Shown piece by piece: positions 1 through 7,329 of a stretch of DNA of 34,872 nucleotides. The notes under the pieces were generated by a model, which saw only the letters and a list, made by a program, of their open reading frames with translations, searched no databases and was not told the DNA's origin. Position numbers and translations under genes: made by a program. Source of the stretch: CAZCFB01 sp964511535 (GTDB taxonomy: Bacteria > Myxococcota_A > Polyangia > GCA-2747355 > CAZCFB01); the NCBI GenBank assembly GCA_964511535.1, contig CAZEFW010000097.1, positions 1 to 34,872 of the forward strand. The letters are read 5' to 3'. How positions within the stretch are numbered: position 1 is the first letter of the stretch; each line of letters begins with the position of its first letter.

Positions 1-50
1 GCGCCGACGGTAACGGACGCCGCAGCAGGGCATCTGGCGCAATATCCAGG

Positions 51-1637
51 CTAGCGCCCCTCCCTGATCTTGTGGACCAGCCGCTTGACGGCGCAGGCCC
101 CGGGCTTGCGCGCCCGGCAGTCCTTGCTGATGCGCGCGTGGTGGTTCGTCTCGTACGACTCGGGCTTCGGGTTGCCCAGGGCATATGCCAGCTGGTGCAG
201 CGAGTAGCGCACCACCAGGTCGTCCCTGCTGGCGCGGTGCATCTTCTTCAGGGCGGCCAGCACCTGCGCGTAGCTCACGCCCTTGCGCCCTGTGCGGGTG
301 ACCAGCGCATCGCACGCGTCGTACCGTTCGCCCTTGCAGGCGCGCAGCAGCAGCCGCGCGCCGTGGGCCGGCTGCCGCCCCTCTGCGTCGGGATCCAGGT
401 GCAGCTCACCCAGGCTGTGGCAGCTGGCCAGGTGACCTGCATCGCAGACCCGGGCGTGCAGCTTCATTGCCCGCGGTGTGTCCTCCTCGATACCCTCGCC
501 CCGGTCCAGCGCCGAGGCCAGCTCGGTGCAGCCGGCGGCGTGGCCCAGGTCGCACGCCTGGCCGTACAGCGCGGCCGCCCGCGCCCGATCCTGCTTCACC
601 CCGCTGCCCGCGGCGTGCGCGCGGCCCAGCTCGGCGCAGGCGGGGCCATGCTTCATCTGGCAAGCCTTGGTCAGGTAGGCCGCGGCCCTCGCCAGCCGGG
701 GGGCGCCCCCAAGCTGGCTCAGGCTCAGGGCCGCCGCGTGGCAGCCCGCCGCCTGCTCGCCGAGGCACGCCTTTCGCGCCGCGGCCAGATTCGCGCGGGC
801 CTCGGCCTCTCGCTTGACCGCCTTGCAGGAGTCGGGGCAGCCGCCCTCGCAGCCCCGCTGCAGCAGCGCCCGGCGCTTCGCTTCGTCGGGTTGGCCCATG
901 GCCAGGTCGTGGCAGGCCGGGCCGTGCCCGCCGTGGCACGCCTTGACCATCAGGGCCTCTCCCTGCTTCGGGCGCCGGGGCAGGCCCCCGAGGCCGGTCA
1001 TCAGGCGCGCGGCGATCCAGTAGCAGCCGTAGGCGCTGCCCCCGTCGCACATGCGCCTGAACATGCGCCGGGAGATCTTCTCGCCCAGGGAGTCCTCGTA
1101 CATCAGGGTCAGGTTGTTGCAGCTGAACCAGTAGCCCAGGGCGCAGGCCAGCCGGTGGAAGCGATGCCCCTGGCGCGCGTCCTTGGCCACGCCCTTGCCC
1201 TCCTCGTAACGCAGCGCGGCCTCGGCGCAGGCCGCGCCGTCCCCCTCTCCGCAGCGGTGCAGCACCACCCGCAGGGGCTCGCCGGTGGTGCCGGTCTTCT
1301 TGTTGCGCTGGGCCATGTCGGCCAGGGCCGCCACCACGAGGTCGGCTTTCTCCTGGATCTTCCTGGTCGCCTTCAGCTCCAGGCACGCAGGGTCGGAGCC
1401 TCCCCCGCAGGCCCGGCGCAGCAGCCGCTGCAACTGCGCGTCCTGCAGCCCCCGCGTCCGGGCCAGAGCCGCGGCCAGCCCATGACACCGGGTGGCGTCC
1501 TGCCCCTCGCAAACCCGGCGCGCCTCTGCTAGAGGGTCCGCCTGCTGCGAAGCGCGCGGCGCGGCGCCGGGCCCCGCGGTCCGGGGTGAATGGGCGCAGG
1601 CCGTCAGACAGAGGGCCAGGAGCAGGGTGCGAGCCAT
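51..1637 (-). CDS. Cysteine-rich Sel1-repeat lipoprotein (Hcp-like)
   Basis: This 528-residue exported protein is built from Sel1-like (SLR/TPR-type) helical repeats. The N-terminus is a lipoprotein signal ending in LTAC, giving lipidated Cys14. Thirteen cysteine pairs have exactly the spacing CX7C, for example CGGGSDPAC, CHGGHGPAC, CDLGHAAGC and CRARKPGAC. This is the arrangement of Helicobacter cysteine-rich proteins, where each helix pair is stapled by a disulfide. It is therefore probably a rigid, disulfide-locked solenoid in the periplasm or outer membrane that binds other proteins or peptidoglycan; the ligand is unknown. The ATG at 1637 is chosen because it begins the signal peptide. 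There is no Shine-Dalgarno, and a weak -10-like CACTAT lies 7 bases upstream at 1645-1650. The gene stands alone, 74 bases past the radical SAM gene. Confidence 0.88.
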   Translation of the reverse strand: MARTLLLALCLTACAHSPRTAGPGAAPRASQQADPLAEARRVCEGQDATRCHGLAAALARTRGLQDAQLQRLLRRACGGGSDPACLELKATRKIQEKADLVVAALADMAQRNKKTGTTGEPLRVVLHRCGEGDGAACAEAALRYEEGKGVAKDARQGHRFHRLACALGYWFSCNNLTLMYEDSLGEKISRRMFRRMCDGGSAYGCYWIAARLMTGLGGLPRRPKQGEALMVKACHGGHGPACHDLAMGQPDEAKRRALLQRGCEGGCPDSCKAVKREAEARANLAAARKACLGEQAAGCHAAALSLSQLGGAPRLARAAAYLTKACQMKHGPACAELGRAHAAGSGVKQDRARAAALYGQACDLGHAAGCTELASALDRGEGIEEDTPRAMKLHARVCDAGHLASCHSLGELHLDPDAEGRQPAHGARLLLRACKGERYDACDALVTRTGRKGVSYAQVLAALKKMHRASRDDLVVRYSLHQLAYALGNPKPESYETNHHARISKDCRARKPGACAVKRLVHKIREGR

Positions 1638-1711
1638 GGCCTGGATAGTGGCACATCAGCCCGATTCAAGCTGCATCCATGGACAGCCTGGCCGACCGTT
1701 CCAGCCGCCCC

Positions 1712-2608
1712 CTACCCCTCCACCCCGTAGACCTGGCGCGGCGCCAGCTGCTCCGGGAAGCGATCCAGCAGCGCCCTGCGAACCTCGAAGCAGTAATGGC
1801 AGGCGGTCACGCACTCTTGCTCCAGCTCCACGCCGTACGCCTCGGCCAGCGCGGCGGGCCCGCCCCGCAGCAGCGGCCCGCAGATGGGGTGGTCCTGCGC
1901 CTCGTACTCACGTATCAGCCGAGACAGCGGCGTCCGCCACATGTTGCCGATGCTCACCCCCTGGCACACCTGAACGTTGCCCAGGGCGTCCACGTGCACC
2001 CGCGCCGGCGACTCCAGCTCCTCGTGCTCGCAGGCGTCAAAGGAGGCCGCAGGCAGGGTCGGCAGATCCCCGGTGAGCTTGTCCGCGGCCCTGCCCTTGA
2101 ACAGCGCGCCGCCCCCCACCACCGGGGCCCCCTTGTCTCCGGACGGCGGGACCATCACCGGCGCCTCGATGCAGATGGCGCCCGCAGGCAGCCCCACCTC
2201 CTCCGCCGCGCTGGCCGCGAGAGCGGCCGGGCTCTGCTTCCCCTCGGGGTTGTGAAACTCGTCGTCGCTCATGGACAACGAGTCGAGCCCGGCCTGCTGG
2301 ACCGGGCCGAGCCACAGCGCGGCGTCCTCCTGCGCCGTGGCCCAGTAGCAGTTGCTCACCACGCCCGTGCGCAACCCGCGGGCCTTGCTCAGCCGCAGCC
2401 CCTCCAGCAGCACCGGGTAGTAGAGGAACGGCTCGCCCCCCTCGTAGTAGACCTCGTCGACGCTACCGAGCGTCACGGCCTCGTCCAGCACCTCGCGAAT
2501 CTGCGCCACCGTGAAGGTGCCGCCCGCGTGGGGACCACAGTACAGGAAGCAGTGATCGCACTCGTAGTTGCAGTTGTAGGTGAGCAGGAAGTGCACTCCC
2601 GTGATCAT
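1712..2608 (-). CDS. Radical SAM protein with C-terminal SPASM/Twitch-like cysteines
   Basis: This 298-residue protein carries the radical SAM cluster motif CX3CX2C at Cys13, Cys17 and Cys20, followed by the SAM-binding GGEP (EGGEP). Such enzymes reduce SAM on a 4Fe-4S cluster to start radical chemistry. The C-terminal third has a 'VHVDALGNVQVCQG' stretch typical of SPASM domains. Near the end it has a second CX3CX2C (CVTACHYC), so one auxiliary Fe-S cluster is likely. The start at 2608 has a GGAGGG Shine-Dalgarno. The gene follows the dehydrogenase gene by 75 bases that contain two hairpins, so it may have its own control or only partial read-through. I see no precursor peptide or sulfatase next to it, so the substrate is unknown. 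Confidence 0.85.
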   Translation of the reverse strand: MITGVHFLLTYNCNYECDHCFLYCGPHAGGTFTVAQIREVLDEAVTLGSVDEVYYEGGEPFLYYPVLLEGLRLSKARGLRTGVVSNCYWATAQEDAALWLGPVQQAGLDSLSMSDDEFHNPEGKQSPAALAASAAEEVGLPAGAICIEAPVMVPPSGDKGAPVVGGGALFKGRAADKLTGDLPTLPAASFDACEHEELESPARVHVDALGNVQVCQGVSIGNMWRTPLSRLIREYEAQDHPICGPLLRGGPAALAEAYGVELEQECVTACHYCFEVRRALLDRFPEQLAPRQVYGVEG

Positions 2609-2651
2609 GGCCGCCCTCCGCTGTCGGATAAGCGACCAGCTTACAGGAAGC

Positions 2652-2684
2652 GCGCCATGGGCGCCCAGCCCGCTCGGGCCGAGC
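2652..2684 (-). terminator. Two tandem hairpins after the dehydrogenase stop
   Basis: On the minus strand, just past the TAG of the dehydrogenase gene, are a 13-base palindrome with 6-base arms GCTCGG/CCGAGC (2672-2684) and a second hairpin GCGCC-CAT-GGCGC (2652-2664). No T-run follows. They could attenuate read-through into the radical SAM gene, but this is a weak terminator call. Confidence 0.35.
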
Positions 2685-3586
2685 TACAGCTGAAACGCCA
2701 CCCCGGTCAGCTCCTCGGACCGCTCCCACAGCGTCCGCGCGGCGTCGTCGTCGGTGGCCTGCCTGGCGATGCTGGCCGGCTCCGGGTAACCCTTGAGCTC
2801 CTGCCAGCCTGACGGGCCGTAGTAGTCGGACCCCTTGACCTGCGGGTCGGTGGCCGCGCGCAGGGTGGGCAGCGCGCCCTGGGGGCCCTCCATGGCCATG
2901 AAGGGGTTGAAGAAGCTGATCAGCCCCGAGTGAGCTTGCAGGTTGGTGGCCGTCCACCCCGGGTGCGCCGCCGCCGTCACCAGCGGCAGCCCCGCCTGCT
3001 CGAACCGGCGCTGCAGCTCGCGGGTGAACAGCAGGTTCGCCAGCTTGCTGCGGGCGTAGGCCCCGGTCTTGCTGTACCCCTTCTCCCAGTTCAGGTCGTC
3101 GAAGTCGATGCGCCGGCAGAACTTGTGCGCCAGGCTCGATACGTTGACCACCCGGGCGTCGCCCGCCGCGCGCAGCGCCGGCAGCAGCAACCCGGTCAGG
3201 GCGAAGTGCCCCAGGTGGTTGGTGCCGAGCTGCATCTCGAAGCCGTCGGCCGTGCGGGCCAGGGGGATGGCCATGACGCCGGCGTTGTTGATCAGCACAT
3301 GGATCTCCGGGTGCGCGGCCGCGACCTCCGCCGCGAAGCTGCGCACCGACGCCAGGTCGGCGAGGTCCAGCGCGCGCAGCTCCAGCCGGGCGTCGGGCAC
3401 GCTGTCGCGGATGTCTGCCGCGGCCGCCTCGGCCTTGTCCGGGCTGCGGCACCCCATCACCACCAGCGCGCCCTTGCGCGCCAGCTCGCGAGCCGTCTCC
3501 AGCCCGATGCCGCTGTTGGCGCCGGTGATGACCGCCACGCGGCCGGTCTGATCGGGGATGTCCTCTGCGGTCCAGGGATTGCTCAT
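2684..3586 (-). CDS. Short-chain dehydrogenase/reductase (retinol dehydrogenase-like)
   Basis: This is a 300-residue NAD(P)-dependent SDR with a Rossmann fold. It has the dinucleotide motif TGANSGIG (residues 21-28), NNAG (100-103), the catalytic serine in VNVSS (150-151) and the YxxxK pair Tyr177/Lys181. The stretch 'YARSKLANLLFTREL' followed by HPGWTATNL is characteristic of the retinol dehydrogenase/WWOX/protochlorophyllide reductase-like branch. Substrates in that branch are usually hydrophobic alcohols or ketones; the substrate here is unknown. The start at 3586 has an AGAGGTG Shine-Dalgarno 7 bases upstream. A longer open frame upstream is antisense noise. It lies 17 bases after the TetR gene and is probably the third gene of that operon, so it should be induced together with the hydrolase. 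Confidence 0.93.
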   Translation of the reverse strand: MSNPWTAEDIPDQTGRVAVITGANSGIGLETARELARKGALVVMGCRSPDKAEAAAADIRDSVPDARLELRALDLADLASVRSFAAEVAAAHPEIHVLINNAGVMAIPLARTADGFEMQLGTNHLGHFALTGLLLPALRAAGDARVVNVSSLAHKFCRRIDFDDLNWEKGYSKTGAYARSKLANLLFTRELQRRFEQAGLPLVTAAAHPGWTATNLQAHSGLISFFNPFMAMEGPQGALPTLRAATDPQVKGSDYYGPSGWQELKGYPEPASIARQATDDDAARTLWERSEELTGVAFQL

Positions 3587-3603
3587 GTCATCACCTCTGT
3601 TGA

Positions 3604-4290
3604 TCACTGATCGGAACTCTGCGCCGGCGCGGCGACGCCGGCCAGCACGGTTTGAATCCCCGCTGCCAGCTCGTCCTCGAACGCCACGTGAAAGCGCTGG
3701 AGCAGCTCGCTGGCCTCCACCGCCCGCTGCATGGCCTCCGAGGGCGTGGACGTGGGCCACACGCCGGCCACGAAGAAGTGCACCATGCGGATGAACTGGA
3801 TCGACTGCTCCTCGGAGAGGGCGGGGACGGCGCCGCTGATGGCTCTGGCAAGCCGCATGGCCCGGCCCACGATCTCCTCCTTGAACGCCACCAGCGCCTC
3901 GGTGGGCACGTTGTGCTCCAGCACGCCCGTGAGCAGCGCCGTGAGCCTTCCCATGCGCGGCTGCGCCAGCAGCGTGCGGGTCACCAGGTCGGCCAGCCAG
4001 GGAAGATCCTGCTCCCCGGCCCGGTCCACCAGCCCGGCCTCCATTGCGTCGAACCAGGCGTTGAAGTCCTCCAGGTAGAGCCGCAGGAACAGCTCCTCCT
4101 TGCTCTTGAAGTAGCGGTACAGGTTGCCCTTGCTCAGCCGCGCCTTGCACCCGATGGCGCGCATGCTGGTGGCGTCGAAGCCCTTGTCGAAGACCAGCTC
4201 CGCCGCCGCGTCCAGGATCGCGCGCTCGCGCTCGGCTTTCTGCTCAGGGCTGCGGGCGCGCTTCCAGGGGCCGATGCCCATCATGATCAT
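3604..4290 (-). CDS. TetR-family transcriptional regulator
   Basis: This 228-residue regulator has an N-terminal TetR helix-turn-helix at about residues 20-65. It is recognisable by AILDAAAELVFDKGFDATS and the recognition-helix region 'LSKGNLYRYFKSKEELF'. The rest is an all-helical ligand-binding and dimerisation domain with no clear ligand signature. The ATG at 4290 overlaps the stop of the upstream hydrolase gene as ATGA, so the two are translationally coupled; ATGs at 4284 and 4281 are alternatives. The regulator sits inside the operon it probably controls. A large palindrome on the promoter ahead of the hydrolase gene (5529-5563) is its likely operator, giving negative autoregulation relieved by a small lipophilic ligand. 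Confidence 0.93.
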   Translation of the reverse strand: MIMMGIGPWKRARSPEQKAERERAILDAAAELVFDKGFDATSMRAIGCKARLSKGNLYRYFKSKEELFLRLYLEDFNAWFDAMEAGLVDRAGEQDLPWLADLVTRTLLAQPRMGRLTALLTGVLEHNVPTEALVAFKEEIVGRAMRLARAISGAVPALSEEQSIQFIRMVHFFVAGVWPTSTPSEAMQRAVEASELLQRFHVAFEDELAAGIQTVLAGVAAPAQSSDQ

Positions 4291-5480
4291 CTGCCCCCCT
4301 CCATGGCCGCGCGGGGCGTCGGCTGCTCGGGCGCTCCCTCCCAGGGCACCTCTGGCCACCACCGCTCGGGCGCCGGCGCTGCTCCGGGCACAACCACCTG
4401 CCCGGGGCGGGGGACGGCCACCTTCACCCTGGCCGCGCGGGCCGCCACCAGCAGCCGCTCGGCTGGCTCGGTCCAGGAATGCAGGGCGAGGTTGAAGGTG
4501 CCCCAGTGGATCGGCATCAGCAGCCCCCCGCGGACCATGCCATGCGCGGTCACCGCCTCCTCCGGGTTCAGGTGGATCTCGGGCCAGTTTTCGCTGTACG
4601 CGCCGATGGGCATGAGGGTCACGTCGAAGGGCCCGAGCCGCTCTCCGATCTCGTCGAAGGTGTCGAACATGCCGGTGTCGCCGCCGAAGTAGACCTTCTT
4701 CTTTCGGCCCAGCAGGGCGAAGCTGGCCCAGAGCGTCTTGTTGCGATCCAGCGGTCCCCTGCCCGAAAAATGCCGCGCGGGGGTGGCCACCACGATGAGT
4801 CCTTTGCCCACCCGCTTGCTCTGCCACCAGCCGAGCTCGACGATCTTCTCCTCGGGCACCTCCCAGGCGCGCAGGTGGGCGCCGATGCCCAGGGGGACGA
4901 TGAACAGCCCGGTGCGCCCGGACAGCGCCTTGATGCTCGGCATGTCCAGGTGGTCGTAGTGGTCGTGAGAGATGATCACCGCGTCCAGCGGCGGCATGTC
5001 CTCGGCCGCCACCGGCGGGGCGTGAAAGCGCTTCGGCCCCACCCCGGGCACCGGCGTCACGCGCTCGCTGAACACCGGGTCGGTGAGCACCCGGTACTCG
5101 TCCATCTGCACCAGCGCCATGGCGTGGCCCATCCAGGTGATGGCGAGCCCGCCGGCCGGGCGCCGGGTGAGAGCTTCGGGCTCGGGCTCCACCACCGGCA
5201 GCGGCGCGGCGGGCTCGCGGACCTGCTTGCCGCTGACCCAGGCGGCCATCATGCGCCAGAAGGAGCCCCTGGCCATCATGATGGTGGGCTCGGGGTTGAC
5301 GAATTTTGATCCGCGGTAGTTGTTGTCTTTCTTCATCTTTTTCAGGCTCTCCCCCGATGGGCGCGCCCCCAGGGAGGCGCACGCCGTCGGCAACACCGCC
5401 GCCAGCGTCAGCAGGCAGGCGACCCCCAGGACGCTCAAAACCACACGGATCCTCCCAAAGCGGAGGCGTCGGAACACCAT
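4287..5480 (-). CDS. Membrane-anchored metallo-beta-lactamase-fold hydrolase (NAPE-PLD/UlaG-like)
   Basis: This 397-residue protein has an N-terminal hydrophobic segment (residues ~12-33) ending in PTAC, so it is either a lipoprotein (Cys34) or signal-anchored. The metal-binding motif HxHxDH is at His172, His174, Asp176 and His177 (SHDHYDHLD). Further conserved points are TPARHFSGRG, GGDTGM and the late MPIHWGTF histidine. These features place it with MBL-fold hydrolases related to N-acyl-phosphatidylethanolamine phospholipase D and UlaG. Hydrolysis of a phosphodiester or lipid head group is plausible; the substrate is not proved. The start at 5480 has an AGAGGTG Shine-Dalgarno. It is the first gene of an operon with the TetR regulator (4-base overlap) and the dehydrogenase, which together suggest breakdown or modification of a lipid or hydrophobic compound. 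Confidence 0.9.
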   Translation of the reverse strand: MVFRRLRFGRIRVVLSVLGVACLLTLAAVLPTACASLGARPSGESLKKMKKDNNYRGSKFVNPEPTIMMARGSFWRMMAAWVSGKQVREPAAPLPVVEPEPEALTRRPAGGLAITWMGHAMALVQMDEYRVLTDPVFSERVTPVPGVGPKRFHAPPVAAEDMPPLDAVIISHDHYDHLDMPSIKALSGRTGLFIVPLGIGAHLRAWEVPEEKIVELGWWQSKRVGKGLIVVATPARHFSGRGPLDRNKTLWASFALLGRKKKVYFGGDTGMFDTFDEIGERLGPFDVTLMPIGAYSENWPEIHLNPEEAVTAHGMVRGGLLMPIHWGTFNLALHSWTEPAERLLVAARAARVKVAVPRPGQVVVPGAAPAPERWWPEVPWEGAPEQPTPRAAMEGGR

Positions 5481-5528
5481 GGCTCACCTCTCGAAATCAG
5501 CAGCCCGGCCGGACGGGCCAGACTTTAA

Positions 5529-5571
5529 TGACCAACGGTTACTTAATTAGCAACCGCCGGTCACTTGTCAA
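5529..5571 (-). promoter_or_regulatory. Promoter and palindromic operator of the hydrolase-TetR-dehydrogenase operon
   Basis: On the minus strand a perfect -35 box TTGACA lies at 5571-5566. Directly downstream is a 35-base interrupted palindrome, 5529-5563, with matching arms TGACC/GGTCA and, inside them, CGGTT/AACCG, both centred on 5546. The centre is the AT-rich TTAATTA, where the -10 would lie, although no -10 matches consensus well. A dyad covering the spacer and -10 of a promoter whose operon encodes a TetR protein is the classic layout of an autoregulated TetR operator. The binding claim is inference; the symmetry is seen directly. Confidence 0.72.
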
Positions 5572-5592
5572 CCTCTGGGGGATGAAAAATGA

Positions 5593-6384
5593 TCAGAAAG
5601 TGAGCAGCGCGACCTGTCCGTCGCGTACCTCGGCGCCGGTGTAATCGAGCACCGCCAGCACCGCCGCCGCCACCAGCGCGGCGCCGCCCACGCCGAACAT
5701 GATGTTGGCGGCCAGGGCGCTGCGCTGCCCTGCATCGCGGTGCTCCTGCATCTGCTGGATCGCCGCGAGGTCCACCGGCTCCACCTGGGCCAGCAGGTCC
5801 TCTTGCTGGGCCATGTGCGCGGCGAAGCCGGCGCCCGCCACGAGGCAGACCACCCCTGCGCCAGCAGCCACGAAGGTGGGCCAGCGCAGGCTCTCGAAGA
5901 ACCCGGGACCGTGGCGTACCTCGCCGGTGGAGTGCAGCTTCACCGGCAGCCGCGTCTCGGCCCCCGGCTTCACCTCAACCTCCCCGCGCCAGGAGAGGTA
6001 GCCTTCACGGCTGGCCTCCACCTGGTAGGTGCCGGCGGGCAGGTTCTCCAGGGTGATGGGCAGGGTGCCCCGGCCCTGGCCGTTGATGGCCACCTCCACG
6101 CCCTGCTGATCGGAGGTGATCACCAGGGCCCCAGGGACGGCGGGCGACGCCGCGGCGGGCGCTGGTGGGGCCGCGGCTGGCGCGGGCTTCGGCTGCGCCT
6201 GCTCCGGCGCTGCCGGGGCGGCGTCGGGCGGCGCGGGCTTCGGTTCGGTTGGCGCGGGCGTTGCCGGAGCGGCCGCGGGCGGCGGCGACGCCATTCCCGG
6301 CTCGTCGGACTGCTGGGCCGCGGCCCCGGCGGGCAGCAGGAGCCAGCCGATCAGCAGCACCGCCGCGAAGATCGTCCGGCTCAT
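5593..6384 (-). CDS. PEGA-domain protein with two C-terminal membrane helices
   Basis: This 263-residue protein has four parts: a signal peptide (about residues 1-24); a Pro/Ala/Lys-rich linker (~30-80); a PEGA domain (~83-150, with 'GTLPITLENLPAGTYQVEA' and EGYLSW); and two hydrophobic helices (~165-188 and ~220-245) separated by a short polar loop. PEGA domains are beta-sandwich modules common in exported myxobacterial proteins and are thought to bind surface structures or partners. The ATG at 6384 overlaps the upstream lipoprotein stop as ATGA, so I prefer it to a GTG three codons earlier. The overlap implies coupled synthesis with the lipoprotein and perhaps a shared envelope complex. The exact role is unknown. 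Confidence 0.83.
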   Translation of the reverse strand: MSRTIFAAVLLIGWLLLPAGAAAQQSDEPGMASPPPAAAPATPAPTEPKPAPPDAAPAAPEQAQPKPAPAAAPPAPAAASPAVPGALVITSDQQGVEVAINGQGRGTLPITLENLPAGTYQVEASREGYLSWRGEVEVKPGAETRLPVKLHSTGEVRHGPGFFESLRWPTFVAAGAGVVCLVAGAGFAAHMAQQEDLLAQVEPVDLAAIQQMQEHRDAGQRSALAANIMFGVGGAALVAAAVLAVLDYTGAEVRDGQVALLTF

Positions 6385-7307
6385 GGCGTGCACACCTGCA
6401 CCGTCTCGAACTGCACCCTGGCGCCCGCGGTGAAAAGGGCCACCCCGCCCGCCTTGAGCCCGGTGTCCTGTGCCTCGATCACCGCCAGCTTGGTCTGGTT
6501 GGGCAGCACTGCCTGACAGCTCAGGTCCTGGCCGAACACCTCCAGGGTGACGATGTAGGGCAGCTGCTGATGCACCCCCCCGGCGATGGCGACTCCCGGC
6601 ACAACCCCGGCGTCCTTGCCCGCGAGGAAGAGCAGCATCTTGCCGTCGCCCAGGTCGTCGCCCATGGTCTTGCCCAGCTGCAGCCGGCCATTTTGCAGGT
6701 CCACGCCGCAGTAATAGCCGCTCCCCTTGCCGGCCTTGAGGCTGGTGGTGCGCAGCACCACACCCGCCAGGGAGATGTTCTTGGCCGGCGTGGTCAGCCC
6801 GTCGTCGCCGCTGTCCAGGAAGCGCAGCTTGGCGCTGGCCATGATGTTGGCCTTCCCGGCGATGGTGTCATGGGCGCTGCGCCGCACCCCGTCCTTCTGC
6901 TGCTGCAGGTAGATCCCCTGCTGCAACTTCCAGTCCGCGGCCGCCTCCACTGGCGAGAAGGGAGCCGGGTCGGTGAAGGTGAGCATCTGCAGCGCGGCGG
7001 TGGCGAAGCGCGCCGAGGTGGGCGCGCAGTCGCTCTTGTCGGGGACTCCGTCGCCGTCGCTGTCCTGGTTCGGGTTGCTGTCCGGGATGTAGATGTCGGG
7101 GGGGGGCCTCAGGTCCTGCCGCGGGCAGTTGGCCACCGGCAAGCAATGGCCCTCACAGCAGATCTGACCCGCCGGGCAGGGCGCCGCGGCGGTCCGGTCG
7201 CAGGCCAGCGCCTGCAGGGCGTCGTCGTCGAAGACGCACCCGGACAGCGCGAAGGCCAGCAGCGCGCAGGCAGTTCTTGACGCGCAAGCTCCTCTGCTTG
7301 GTGACAT
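6381..7307 (-). CDS. Lipoprotein with TSP3-type calcium repeat and a probable jelly-roll domain
   Basis: This 308-residue lipoprotein has a signal ending in LSGC (lipidated Cys24). A Cys-rich segment follows (CPAGQICCEGHCLPVANC, about residues 44-61), typical of myxobacterial surface proteins. Next is one thrombospondin type 3-like calcium-binding motif, DSDGDGVPDKSDC (~82-94). The remaining ~200 residues are beta-rich and resemble the LamG/concanavalin-like domains that often follow such repeats; that fold is inferred from context only. It probably sits on the cell surface and may bind carbohydrate. There is no Shine-Dalgarno. A -10-like TAAGAT lies 7 bases before the ATG, so it may be made from a leaderless transcript as well as by read-through from the thiolase gene 22 bases upstream. 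Its stop overlaps the PEGA gene start. Confidence 0.78.
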   Translation of the reverse strand: MSPSRGACASRTACALLAFALSGCVFDDDALQALACDRTAAAPCPAGQICCEGHCLPVANCPRQDLRPPPDIYIPDSNPNQDSDGDGVPDKSDCAPTSARFATAALQMLTFTDPAPFSPVEAAADWKLQQGIYLQQQKDGVRRSAHDTIAGKANIMASAKLRFLDSGDDGLTTPAKNISLAGVVLRTTSLKAGKGSGYYCGVDLQNGRLQLGKTMGDDLGDGKMLLFLAGKDAGVVPGVAIAGGVHQQLPYIVTLEVFGQDLSCQAVLPNQTKLAVIEAQDTGLKAGGVALFTAGARVQFETVQVCTP

Positions 7308-7314
7308 GCCGAAG

Positions 7315-7320
7315 ATCTTA
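7315..7320 (-). promoter_or_regulatory. Candidate leaderless -10 box (lipoprotein gene)
   Basis: TAAGAT on the minus strand ends 7 bases before the ATG at 7307, which would put the transcription start at or next to the start codon. No good -35 is visible at the usual spacing, and no Shine-Dalgarno precedes the gene. The box lies between the thiolase stop and the lipoprotein start. Confidence 0.4.
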
Positions 7321-7329
7321 GCACGGCGA

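Noticed and set aside
3587..4150. Longer version of the dehydrogenase starting at 4150
   Set aside because: The extra part overlaps the TetR gene in another frame, and a good Shine-Dalgarno precedes the ATG at 3586.
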